Positions 1-4,870 of a stretch of 5,789 nucleotides of DNA are shown piece after piece. Location of the stretch: the NCBI GenBank assembly GCA_910587505.1, contig CAJULD010000085.1, positions 1 to 5,789 of the forward strand. The letters are read 5' to 3'. Origin of the DNA: an uncultured Oscillospiraceae bacterium (GTDB taxonomy: Bacteria; Bacillota; Clostridia; Oscillospirales; Oscillospiraceae). Every line of letters begins with the position of its first letter. Position 1 is the stretch's first letter. The position numbers were made by a program, and so were the translations under genes. The notes below the pieces were generated by a model that saw only the letters and a program-made list of their open reading frames with translations, did no database searches and was not told the DNA's origin.

Positions 1-73
1 TTAAGGCCGTCTGGAGCTTCGTGGTGTCGCCGCCGATCTCTACCGTAATCCCTTTGATCCTGTTTGCCGCCAC
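1..73 (-). CDS. phage tail tape measure protein, N-terminal start only
   Basis: The first 24 codons of a minus-strand gene that leaves the window at position 1. The peptide begins V(M)AANRIKGITVEIGGD and continues TTKLQTAL, which I recognise as the usual beginning of tape measure proteins of clostridial siphophages. The tape measure sets tail length and lies in the tail lumen with chaperone help. I chose the GTG at 73-71 because the frame upstream reads through glycine codons from a G10 run with no ATG, GTG or TTG before it. It lies directly after the two tail chaperone frames, which is the standard order in long-tailed phages. Only the start is visible, so domains and full length cannot be judged. 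The family call rests on remembered N-terminal similarity and gene order. Confidence 0.72.
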   Translation of the reverse strand, partial: MAANRIKGITVEIGGDTTKLQTAL

Positions 74-77
74 GACG

Positions 78-90
78 CCACCCCCCCCCC
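78..90 (-). promoter_or_regulatory. G-rich ribosome-binding region with a G10 tract, before the tape measure start
   Basis: On the minus strand ten consecutive G (81-90) followed by TGG lie 4 to 17 bases before the GTG start at 73. It is the only purine-rich candidate for a Shine-Dalgarno site here and can pair with the CCUCC of 16S rRNA. The uniform run is unusual. It may change length by replication slippage or may be a sequencing length error. Confidence 0.45.
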
Positions 91-100
91 TTAACGGCAC

Positions 101-123
101 AAAAAAAGCCCGGATTCCCAGGC
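101..123 (-). terminator. rho-independent terminator between tail chaperone and tape measure genes
   Basis: On the minus strand GCCTGG-GAAT-CCGGGC (123 to 108) folds to a 6-bp stem with one U-G wobble and a 4-base loop, followed by T7 (107-101). It lies about 30 bases after the stop of the second tail frame and just before the tape measure ribosome site. It could partly reduce readthrough into the tape measure gene. Confidence 0.6.
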
Positions 124-152
124 GTTATCAGTAAATAAAACCAAATCTGTGG

Positions 153-317
153 TTAAAATAAATCGAACTCATTTTGTCCGGCAATCACAGAGTAATCGGC
201 GCTGTCATTGCTGCTCTCCGCGTACATATCGTTGACCATGCCGATGGTCAGCAGGTCTAAATCCCGGATGGAGATGCCGAGCTGCACACACCGCAGCAGG
301 AACAGCGGCGTGGTCAT
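153..317 (-). CDS. tail assembly chaperone, second (GT-like) frame
   Basis: A 54-codon frame beginning MTTPLFLLRCVQLG and ending NEFDLF before TAA at 155-153. It sits in the -1 frame relative to the upstream chaperone, and its ATG overlaps the upstream stop as ATGA. The -1 frame stays open upstream of this ATG to the A-AAA-AAC heptamer at 344-338, so a ribosome slipping there adds LRATDRP and then this frame, giving a fusion of about 179 residues. This matches the lambda G/GT arrangement, in which the extended chaperone loads the tape measure protein, and the tape measure gene follows here. The alternative is separate translation by re-initiation at the ATGA overlap. I see no strong own ribosome-binding site, which favours frameshifting or coupling. 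No membrane segment is evident. Confidence 0.72.
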   Translation of the reverse strand: MTTPLFLLRCVQLGISIRDLDLLTIGMVNDMYAESSNDSADYSVIAGQNEFDLF

Positions 318-691
318 CGGGCGGTCAGTTGCGCGAAGTTTTTTTTAGCCTCCACATCGGTCTTCACGTTCAGTCCCCACAGTTCAATGAGCTGCGGCAG
401 CACCTGGTAGATGGAGAACGTGCCGAAGCCGTCCAGCCATTCCTCCGGCGTGTCCGGGATGGAGGGGTCGGCGTGCTTCGCCATGATGAAGGCGATGTTC
501 TCGAACAGCTCCAGTGAAAAAAGGTCTAAATTGGAATTCTCCTCATCGCTTTTCCCGATGCTTTTCTCCAATGCACTCAAATCCTTATAAATATCCCGGT
601 GGAACTTGATGCGGTAAATGCGCGGCACGGCCGCCGATGCACGGAACGGCACCTCTTTCCCGTCGATCTCAATCTTCCTTGTCATGCTCAT
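314..691 (-). CDS. phage tail assembly chaperone, first (G-like) frame
   Basis: A 125-residue soluble protein starting MSMTRKIEIDGKEVPF and rich in charged residues. From memory it resembles the first tail chaperone protein of clostridial siphophages, which lies between the major tail protein and the tape measure gene. Its presumed role is to bind and keep soluble the tape measure protein during tail assembly in the cytoplasm. The mid-region (IAFIMAKHADPSIPDTPEEWL) and a C-terminal helix region before the slippery run (residues 116-118, KKN) are typical. Start: ATG at 691 or, two codons later, ATG at 685. Neither has a strong ribosome site, and the sequence just upstream belongs to an unrelated DUF2800 piece, so the native leader seems to have been lost. 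The end overlaps the second frame as ATGA. Confidence 0.78.
   Translation of the reverse strand: MSMTRKIEIDGKEVPFRASAAVPRIYRIKFHRDIYKDLSALEKSIGKSDEENSNLDLFSLELFENIAFIMAKHADPSIPDTPEEWLDGFGTFSIYQVLPQLIELWGLNVKTDVEAKKNFAQLTAR
338..344 (-). other. programmed -1 ribosomal frameshift site A-AAA-AAC
   Basis: On the minus strand the chaperone frame reads GCT AAA AAA AAC, so the last seven bases form a canonical X-XXY-YYZ slippery heptamer in the correct zero frame. Slipping back one base joins the upstream frame (through residue 118) to the downstream frame that ends at 153. An SD-like GGAGG (353-349) lies 4 bases upstream. Position, gene order and open frames on both sides agree with the conserved tail-chaperone frameshift of long-tailed phages. 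Confidence 0.7.
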
Positions 692-807
692 GCGTTGCCC
701 TGCGGTTTCTCCACAAGGCCCTTCAAAACCTCTGCAAATTTCTTCTTTCCAAGCAGCTTCTCCATGGCAGTGATGCCGAGGAGCTTCGGCTCATACGGGT
801 CATACTT
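688..807 (-). pseudogene. DUF2800-type phage protein, C-terminal fragment
   Basis: A 39-codon open stretch reading KYDPYEPKLLGITAMEKLLG, then KKKFAEVLKGLVEKPQGNA and TGA at 690-688. The PKLLGITAMEKLLGKKKF block is what I remember as the C-terminal region of DUF2800 proteins, nuclease-like proteins of phage replication modules. In intact members KPxGKPTLVP normally follows, whereas here the match stops at EKPQG and the frame ends 3 codons later, exactly at the chaperone start (ATGA overlap). The upstream side abuts a PTS enzyme I piece at about 803-812. DUF2800 genes belong beside replication genes, not in front of tail chaperones, so this is a displaced scrap. No start codon of its own is credible. 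The family call is moderate because it rests on one short block. Confidence 0.6.
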
Positions 808-1867
808 TAAATGGTATCTGCATCCCGTCAAGTTCTTTCTTTACTTCCTCCACAATGGCATAGATTTCTTTCACTTCTTCTGCCGAAGTGATCATTGGGT
901 ACATAACCGATAGATTCCCAAACATGGATGAACGGAACAATGCCCGGAGCTGCGTCTTAAAAATATCCGGCTGTTTCAGGCAGATACGGATAGCACGGTA
1001 TCCCATAGCCGGGTTATCCTCTTTTCCAAGATTGAAATAATCCACCTGCTTGTCAGCCCCAATATCCAGAGTCCGGATAATAACTTTTTTCCCCGCCATG
1101 GTCTGCAACACCTGTTTATACGCCTGAAACTGTTCTTCTTCTGTCGGAAAATCATCCCTCCCAAGGTATAAGAACTCGCTGCGGAACAGGCCGATGCCGC
1201 CCGCGTCATTTTCAAGCACATAGCCCACATCGCCAACTCCGCCAATATTTGCATAGATATTGATTTTCTGGCCATCCAGTGTCACATTTTCTTTACCCTT
1301 TAAAGTTTCCAAAAGCCTCTGTTTTTCCTGTTCCTCACGGATTCTCTCCCCTGCCTGTTCACAGATGTCTTCCGTCGGCTCAAAGATAACTTCTCCCCTG
1401 AACCCATCCACCACTGCTTTCATACCTGTATGTATCTCATTCAGTTCCATAGGAACTCCAATCAACGCAGGAATGTTCATCATCCTGGCCAGAATGGACG
1501 TATGGGAATTTGCGGAGCCATGCACCGTAACAAAAGCAAGAATTTTTTCTTTATCCATCTGAACCGTTTCACTGGGGCTTAGATCATCCGCAACAATAAT
1601 GGATGGCTCCATAGAGGTAAAATCCATACCTTCCTGCCCCATGAGGTTTTGCACCAAACGGTTTGAGATGTCTTTCACATCAGCCGCCCTTGCTTTCATA
1701 TAATCATCATCCATACTGGCGAACATTTCCGAAAAATTGTCACCCGTGACGGCCACCGCATATTCCGCATTTACCATTTCCGTGCGTATCATATTGTGGA
1801 TGGCCTCCAGATAATCCTCATCTTCCAGCATCATCTGATGCACTTCAAAAATCGCGGCACTGACGGC
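800..1867 (-). pseudogene. ptsI: PTS enzyme I (phosphoenolpyruvate-protein phosphotransferase), internal fragment
   Basis: Enzyme I takes phosphate from PEP and passes it to HPr to start sugar uptake. The fragment begins near AAIFEVHQMMLEDEDY (about residue 70 in E. coli numbering) and ends at ELDGMQIPFK (about residue 410). It holds most of the HPr-binding helical domain, the phosphohistidine domain with VHGSANSHTSILAR (active His codon at 1504-1502) and the first half of the PEP-binding barrel, including LFRSEF and GYRAIRI, whose arginines bind PEP. It lacks the first 65-70 residues and about 160 at the C-terminus, including the catalytic Cys region and metal ligands, so it cannot work. The frame stays open to 1975, but residues before about 1867 are an out-of-frame reading of flavin reductase DNA. 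At the 3' side it runs into DUF2800 DNA and stops at TGA 802-800. No internal stop or frameshift interrupts it. Confidence 0.93.
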
Positions 1868-2079
1868 AGATTTACAGTAAACGCTCTGCGTTCCATAAGT
1901 GCACCATATGTATGTGTTTCTTTCCGCACTGAAACGGAAAGACAAGGAGGTACACTGCAGCATACTCCACCCCATCCAACGGTCATTACATTAGGCTTTC
2001 CTTTCCTATCGTAAGTTCCAACTAAGTAAAGCGGCACTGGATATATTGCTATTCTGGCCCCTATATTTCTCTTCTCCAT
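1861..2079 (-). pseudogene. flavin reductase family protein, N-terminal fragment
   Basis: Starts MEKRNIGARIAIYPVPLYLVG and continues through GKPNVMTVGWGGVCCSVPP, LSVSVRKETHTYGAL and AFTVNLPS. These are the first strands of the split-barrel FMN-binding domain of the flavin reductase family, which is usually about 180-200 residues, so about 73 native residues remain. Family members bind FMN and transfer electrons in the cytoplasm; this piece lacks most of the domain. The ATG at 2079 has a purine-rich AGGAAAGG about 7 bases upstream (2094-2087). After LPS (position 1861) the frame runs 9 more codons, to TGA at 1833-1831, through enzyme I DNA. The gene lies 83 bases after an old-yellow-enzyme gene on the same strand, a credible native redox pair. 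Identity is strong and truncation is clear. Confidence 0.88.
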
Positions 2080-2162
2080 TTCTTAACCTTTCCTTTTAAA
2101 ATTCTATTTGCCACAATTTTCTGGCAGGACATTTCATGCCATCTATATACCACAGACATTGC
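2080..2162 (-). other. AT-rich spacer between OYE-family and flavin reductase genes
   Basis: An 83-base native-looking spacer. It holds the flavin reductase ribosome site near its downstream end. I see no convincing hairpin terminator or well-matched promoter, so the two redox genes may have been cotranscribed in their source genome. Confidence 0.4.
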
Positions 2163-2654
2163 TTACAGTTTTTGCACATAATAACTTTTTGTCCATTTTG
2201 GATCGCAGAGATGCCCTGTGCCTACCGCAACCATATCTGCATACCCGCATTTTATAATTTGTTCTGCCTGTTCACCACTCCTTATCCCGCCAACAGCAAT
2301 TACCGGAACATGACTGATCTCCTTCACTAGTGAGGCCATATATATTTTATTATCATACGGAAATTCCTTTGGCAGACCAAATGGCGCTTTACACCCATAA
2401 GATACATCCAATAAATCAGCGCCACTATTTTCGATTGCAACAGCTTCTTTTTTTAATTCATCAAGATGTGCATTTCCAAAGCGGACACTAACAATAAACT
2501 TCGTACCACAAACTGCCTTTATGCCTGATATTACATCTTTGATAAACCGGAACCGTCCATCAAAGCATCCGCCATACTCGTCATCACGGTTATTCTTTTC
2601 TATTATTTCATTCAAGAAAAAACCATGTGCTGCATGAAGTTCCACACCATCAAA
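2163..2654 (-). pseudogene. old yellow enzyme family NADH:flavin oxidoreductase, C-terminal part
   Basis: Old yellow enzymes are FMN-dependent TIM-barrel reductases of activated double bonds. The native part begins at FDGVELHAAHGFFLNEII (from 2654) and includes NNRDDEYGG and the following charged DGRFRF stretch, which match the family signature of strand 5 and its loop. Later come FIVSVRFG, ADLLDVSYG, VPVIAVGGIRSGEQAEQII and ADMVAVGTGHLCDPKW, the barrel's FMN-phosphate half. The usual GR of the phosphate loop reads GT here. It ends at TAA 2165-2163, close after DPKW, suggesting a single-domain enzyme without the C-terminal iron-sulfur and NAD domains. The first 150 or so residues are missing. 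The frame continues upstream to about 2684 only as an accidental reading of SHOCT-gene DNA, and no credible start exists. It cannot form a complete barrel. Confidence 0.9.
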
Positions 2655-2700
2655 GGGCCGCCTGATACTTTTTCTCCCGGTCAAACTGTTCCTTTGTCAT
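2650..2700 (-). pseudogene. SHOCT-type small phage/host protein, first 16 codons only
   Basis: An ATG at 2700-2698 behind a textbook ribosome site starts MTKEQFDREKKYQAAL, then meets TGA (2652-2650) within old-yellow-enzyme DNA. The peptide resembles, from memory, the beginning of short SHOCT-domain proteins of clostridial prophages and mobile elements, which continue with a helical stretch (roughly IAKxMLxxGLITEEEY). The position just after a lysin terminator fits a small gene at the end of a phage late region. The break is at about 2650-2660. Only 16 residues support the family name, so the call is tentative, but the start itself is convincing. Confidence 0.5.
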
Positions 2701-2706
2701 GTTCCG

Positions 2707-2713
2707 CCTCCTT
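2707..2713 (-). promoter_or_regulatory. strong Shine-Dalgarno AAGGAGG for the SHOCT-type fragment
   Basis: AAGGAGG on the minus strand lies 6 bases before the ATG at 2700. It fixes this start as real and shows that the piece downstream was a genuine gene before it was broken. Confidence 0.7.
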
Positions 2714-2715
2714 CT

Positions 2716-2745
2716 AAAAAAATAAGGCGGCCCCGCAGAGCCGCC
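2716..2745 (-). terminator. rho-independent terminator after the amidase/LysM gene
   Basis: On the minus strand GGCGGC (2745-2740), an 8-base loop and GCCGCC (2731-2726) are followed by TTA and T7 (2722-2716). It starts 6 bases after the amidase stop and closes that transcript. The spacing is native, so amidase end, terminator and SHOCT start form one contiguous piece. Confidence 0.82.
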
Positions 2746-2751
2746 ATCCGC

Positions 2752-3196
2752 TTAGTCCGGGATTTTCAAGACCTGCCCGGCATGGATCACGTCCGAGGTC
2801 AGGCCGTTTAATTGCTTGATTTCAGGATACCGGGAGCCATTCCCCAGCTTCGCCGCCGCAATGGCCCACAGGCTGTCGCCCTTCTTCACCGTATAGGTGG
2901 CATAGGCCGCCCTGCCGGTATAGACTGCCTTGCCGCTCTCGTCAAAGACCGAGTATCCGGCATTTTCGTCGGCGCAGCGCTTGGCGTTGTCAAACACCTT
3001 AAACGCGCCCTTCTGCGAAGCCTTGTCGGCCCAGCTTTTGCGTACCCGGTACAAAATACCGGAAGCGGAGCCGCCGCCATTGCCGTCGGAAGTACCGGAG
3101 AGCCGTTCCTTTACCGCCGCCCGGAAGGTGTCCATGTTTTTCCCATGCTTCGGGAACCAGTGCATGACATCCCCGTGATTGGAGGCAATGCCCTGC
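2752..3196 (-). pseudogene. phage N-acetylmuramoyl-L-alanine amidase (endolysin), C-terminal part with LysM domain
   Basis: Endolysins cut the peptidoglycan at phage release. The native part starts near GIASNHGDVMHWFPKHGKNMDTF, which looks like the last segment of the amidase catalytic domain. Then come a Gly/Ser-rich linker (GTSDGNGGGSASG), a repeat-like domain (YRVRKSWADKASQKGAF, NAKRCADENAGYSVFD) and a C-terminal LysM domain (YTVKKGDSLWAIAAAKLGNG to AGQVLKIPD) that binds cell-wall glycan. It stops at TAA 2754-2752 with a terminator directly after. Most of the catalytic domain, including the zinc-ligand region, is absent. Upstream of about 3197 the frame remains open to 3456 only as a wrong-frame reading of capsid DNA, giving an Arg/Pro-rich nonsense peptide. 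The cell-wall-binding half is intact. Confidence 0.88.
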
Positions 3197-3197
3197 G

Positions 3198-3205
3198 CAT
3201 GGCCC
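3198..3205. repeat. 8-bp direct repeat CATGGCCC, left copy at capsid edge
   Basis: Plus-strand CATGGCCC lies exactly where capsid similarity ends. The second copy is at 4079-4086, where capsid similarity begins, 881 bases away in the same orientation. It could be junction microhomology or chance. Confidence 0.45.
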
Positions 3206-4079
3206 TCACGGCCTCCGGCAGAATGAGCTTTCCGTCCACGCGCTGGGTTGCAAGGAAGCCCACCTGCCCGGTCGGCGCATACAGCTCGCCGAGGCGGCGG
3301 AAGGAGCGGCCCTGCCGGTCGGCCACCCAATAATAGGACAGGTCGCCGAACAGGATGGATTTTGCGCCAGCCGCGAGGGCGGGCATGAAAGCGGACGTAT
3401 AGACCGGGCGGTTTAAGAGGGTATCCGGCGCACCGGCGGTCAGACTGGGCTGCCACAGATACTGGCCGTTGTTGTCTTTGAGCTTGCGCAGGGCCTTCAC
3501 GCTCGCGTCATTCATCACGAATACGGCGCTCCGGCGGTAAGGCGCTTTCAGGGAATAGAACAGGTCAAAGATTTCATCCGCCGTAAAGGCCGCAGCCGCC
3601 GCAGCGGTAACGCCCACCTCCGCGCCGCCCGTTTCCGCCAGCACGCCCAGCGGCTTGCCGGTGCCGTCGCCGGTAAAGAAGGCTTCCTCCTCCTTGTTGC
3701 CGATCCGGCGGGCAAACTCGCGGGAAATGTAGGCTTCAAGGTCAAATACGCTGTCGTTTAACAGCTCCTCGGACACCTTAATCATGGTGCCGAGCTTATA
3801 GGCCCCAATGGAAACCTGCCCGAAGCTGTCGTCACTCTCCGGGATCGCCCCTTCCTCGTCTACCCAAGAGGCGCTCCCTTTGGAAGCCACCACCGGGATC
3901 TTCCGGTCACCGGAGCTGGTCTGGATCACATGGGCCAGCGTGCGGAAAATGTTCTGCTCCTCCAATGCCTCCACCAGCGTGCGCTCAAATTCGTCCGGCA
4001 CCAGATAGCCGCCCTCGGAATCCGTCCCCACCTGCAGGGCGTTCATCACCTCCGGGGAGGGCATTTTGCTCCGCATCAC
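3198..4079 (-). pseudogene. HK97-family major capsid protein, mature domain without start or stop
   Basis: About 294 codons of a phage major capsid protein. It starts at VMRSKMPSPEVMNALQVGTD (4079) and runs through EGGYLVPDEFERTLVEALEE, the E-loop region, EEEAFFTGDGTGKPLG, the A-domain strand segments (FGDLSYYWVADRQG) and ATQRVDGKLILPEAVRAM near 3198. GTDSEGGYLVP and the final QRVDGKLILPEAV are hallmarks of this family, which forms the icosahedral shell. The N-terminal scaffold (delta) region of about 100 residues that the prohead protease removes is absent, so what remains is close to the mature subunit. The frame stays open from 4232 to 3111, but the first 51 and last 28 codons are wrong-frame readings of neighbouring genes. 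CATGGCCC on the plus strand lies at both ends. It is richer in GC than the enzyme I and OYE pieces. Confidence 0.92.
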
Positions 4080-4345
4080 ATGGCCCGCTTGGGGCTGGAA
4101 TAGTCGCGGGTTCCGGTATGCCGCCCGTCCTCGAAAAGCTGGACGATAGGTACACCGAAGCTGATATACGCCGCGATCCGGTAGGTGCGCTCCTGCTCGC
4201 CATAGAAGGCCACCGGTACGGTATGCCGCCATGTGCGCTCATAGATAAATTGTCCGTCGCGGGCAGTCGCTCCGAGATACTGAAAGCCGTTGTCGTGCAT
4301 GAGTTCCACGAAGGCCGCCTGCTTCATTTCTGCTGTCTGTTTCAT
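4076..4345 (-). CDS. small protein of unknown function, probably 3' truncated
   Basis: 89 residues, MKQTAEMKQAAFVELMHDNG to DYSSPKRAM, then TGA at 4078-4076. The TGA arises from capsid DNA: the last base pairs belong to the capsid codons GTG ATG. I recall clostridial mobile-element proteins of this kind continuing past SPKRAM, so a short C-terminal helix is probably lost. The start at 4345 is fixed by AAAGGAGG 7-8 bases upstream. The protein is soluble, with a helical N-terminus followed by a region that looks like beta strands (FQYLGA, RDGQFIYERTW, TYRIAAYISFG). It is preceded by its own probable promoter and by the terminator of the gene before. I do not recognise a biochemical function. 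Its neighbours suggest accessory cargo of a conjugative element or plasmid. Confidence 0.75.
   Translation of the reverse strand: MKQTAEMKQAAFVELMHDNGFQYLGATARDGQFIYERTWRHTVPVAFYGEQERTYRIAAYISFGVPIVQLFEDGRHTGTRDYSSPKRAM
4079..4086. repeat. 8-bp direct repeat CATGGCCC, right copy at capsid edge
   Basis: The second copy, at the border between the small cargo gene and the capsid fragment. Its minus-strand reading GGGCCATG encodes the RAM end of the cargo gene. The left copy encodes the RAM at the end of the capsid match, in the corresponding frame. Confidence 0.45.
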
Positions 4346-4374
4346 TGAAAAACCTCCTTTTTTGATGTGGTCAG

Positions 4375-4403
4375 AGATTACTCTGGAACACCCGAAAAGA
4401 CAA
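4375..4403 (-). promoter_or_regulatory. probable promoter, copy A (TTGTCT-17-TAATCT)
   Basis: On the minus strand TTGTCT (4403-4398), exactly 17 bases, then TAATCT (4380-4375), 29 bases before the ATG at 4345. The hexamers match the sigma-A consensus only partly (4 of 6 and 3 of 6). Their spacing is ideal, and the same arrangement recurs at 4830-4858 before the neighbouring gene. The conserved bases extend into the spacer (GTTCCAGAG), which could be an operator. Confidence 0.5.
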
Positions 4404-4416
4404 GGCTTCACAACAA

Positions 4417-4442
4417 AAAAAGCCCGGAAATTCAGGCTTTTT
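4417..4442 (-). terminator. hairpin terminator, copy A
   Basis: On the minus strand AAAAAGCCTG-AATTTC-CGGGCTTTTT folds to a 10-bp stem including a U-G wobble and ends in a T-run. It begins 8 bases after the stop of the 4451-4798 gene and so should end that transcript just before promoter copy A. Confidence 0.68.
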
Positions 4443-4450
4443 GAGTATTC

Positions 4451-4798
4451 TTAATAGCAGTTGTGGGCGGTGTAGGCGATCTCCCAAACCGCGTCCTGCA
4501 GGCCGCTTTTGATTGTCTGCTCCGCGCCGATCTGCGGGTTCGGCCTGCCCTCCACTACCAGATAACATTCGATCAGCTCGCCGTCCGGCCTCTTGGCCCA
4601 CAGCCAGTCGCCTGCGGCTTCGTCCATAGAAAGCAGGAAGCAGTTCTCCTTTTCCTCCAAGTAGTCCAGATAGCCCCAGCGGATACGGACGAGGCTCTTT
4701 CCGATACTTTTCACCGACCAGCGCCAATTCTTATCCTTTTTATCCTGCTCCGCCACCAGCTCCCGGATATAGTCCTTATAATTTCTCAAATCTATCAT
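4451..4798 (-). CDS. small protein of unknown function (115 aa)
   Basis: A complete gene from ATG 4798, with AAGGAGG about 8 bases upstream, to TAA 4453-4451. The 115-residue acidic, tryptophan-rich protein starts MIDLRNYKDYIRELVAEQDK. It contains NWRWSVKSIGKSLVRIRWGY and the segment DEAAGDWLWAKRPDGELIEC, and ends EIAYTAHNCY. The pattern suggests an N-terminal helix followed by a small sheet. No signal peptide, membrane segment or metal motif is visible. It has its own probable promoter (copy B) and is closed by hairpin copy A. I do not recognise the family. Location next to DUF4314 and zinc-ribbon genes suggests mobile-element cargo. Coding status is convincing from start, ribosome site and clean boundaries. 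Confidence 0.82.
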   Translation of the reverse strand: MIDLRNYKDYIRELVAEQDKKDKNWRWSVKSIGKSLVRIRWGYLDYLEEKENCFLLSMDEAAGDWLWAKRPDGELIECYLVVEGRPNPQIGAEQTIKSGLQDAVWEIAYTAHNCY

Positions 4799-4829
4799 GG
4801 TTCGCTCCTCCTTGTTTTTGGTGTGACAC

Positions 4830-4858
4830 AGATTACTCTGGAACGCCCCATAAGGCAA
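4830..4858 (-). promoter_or_regulatory. probable promoter, copy B (TTGCCT-17-TAATCT)
   Basis: On the minus strand TTGCCT (4858-4853), 17 bases, TAATCT (4835-4830), 31 bases before the ATG at 4798. The match to the consensus is partial, but geometry and sequence repeat those of copy A, and the flanking GTTCCAGAG is identical. The implied 5' leader is about 25 bases, so no room remains for a long riboswitch. Confidence 0.5.
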
Positions 4859-4870
4859 GGCTTACCGACG

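Larger units (their letters stand above)
4375..4442 (-). repeat. intergenic unit, copy A (terminator plus promoter)
   Basis: This 68-base unit matches 4830-4896 closely. Identical blocks on the plus strand are AGATTACTCTGGAAC, CAAGGCTT and AAAAAAGCCCGG, in the same order and nearly the same spacing. It separates two otherwise unrelated small genes. Confidence 0.85.

Noticed and set aside
1868..1975. N-terminal extension of the enzyme I reading frame (ATG at 1975)
   Set aside because: These 36 residues are flavin reductase DNA read in the wrong frame. They show no family similarity and have no ribosome site.
2812..3333. Plus-strand open frame of 173 codons
   Set aside because: It is antisense to amidase and capsid sequence that clearly match families, has no ribosome site, and its composition is that of a shadow frame.
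3198..3456. Arg/Pro-rich N-terminal extension of the amidase frame
   Set aside because: It is capsid coding sequence read out of frame. GC-rich DNA keeps the frame open by chance.
690..4086. Functional multi-domain fusion (capsid-lysin or reductase-enzyme I)
   Set aside because: Native frames do not match across any of the six junctions, so no fused product can be made without frameshifting.
4080..4232. N-terminal extension of the capsid frame
   Set aside because: It overlaps the 4076-4345 gene, which has a strong ribosome site, and does not resemble a capsid delta domain.
4346..4411. Upstream extension of the 4076-4345 gene to an ATG at 4411
   Set aside because: It would translate through the probable promoter and the ribosome site. 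The similar-looking leader peptides near 4380 and 4840 follow from the DNA repeat, not from protein conservation.
4371..4445. Riboswitch before the small cargo genes
   Set aside because: With the proposed promoter the leader is only about 20-25 bases. The hairpin lies upstream of it and fits the previous gene's terminator. I recognise no known riboswitch consensus.
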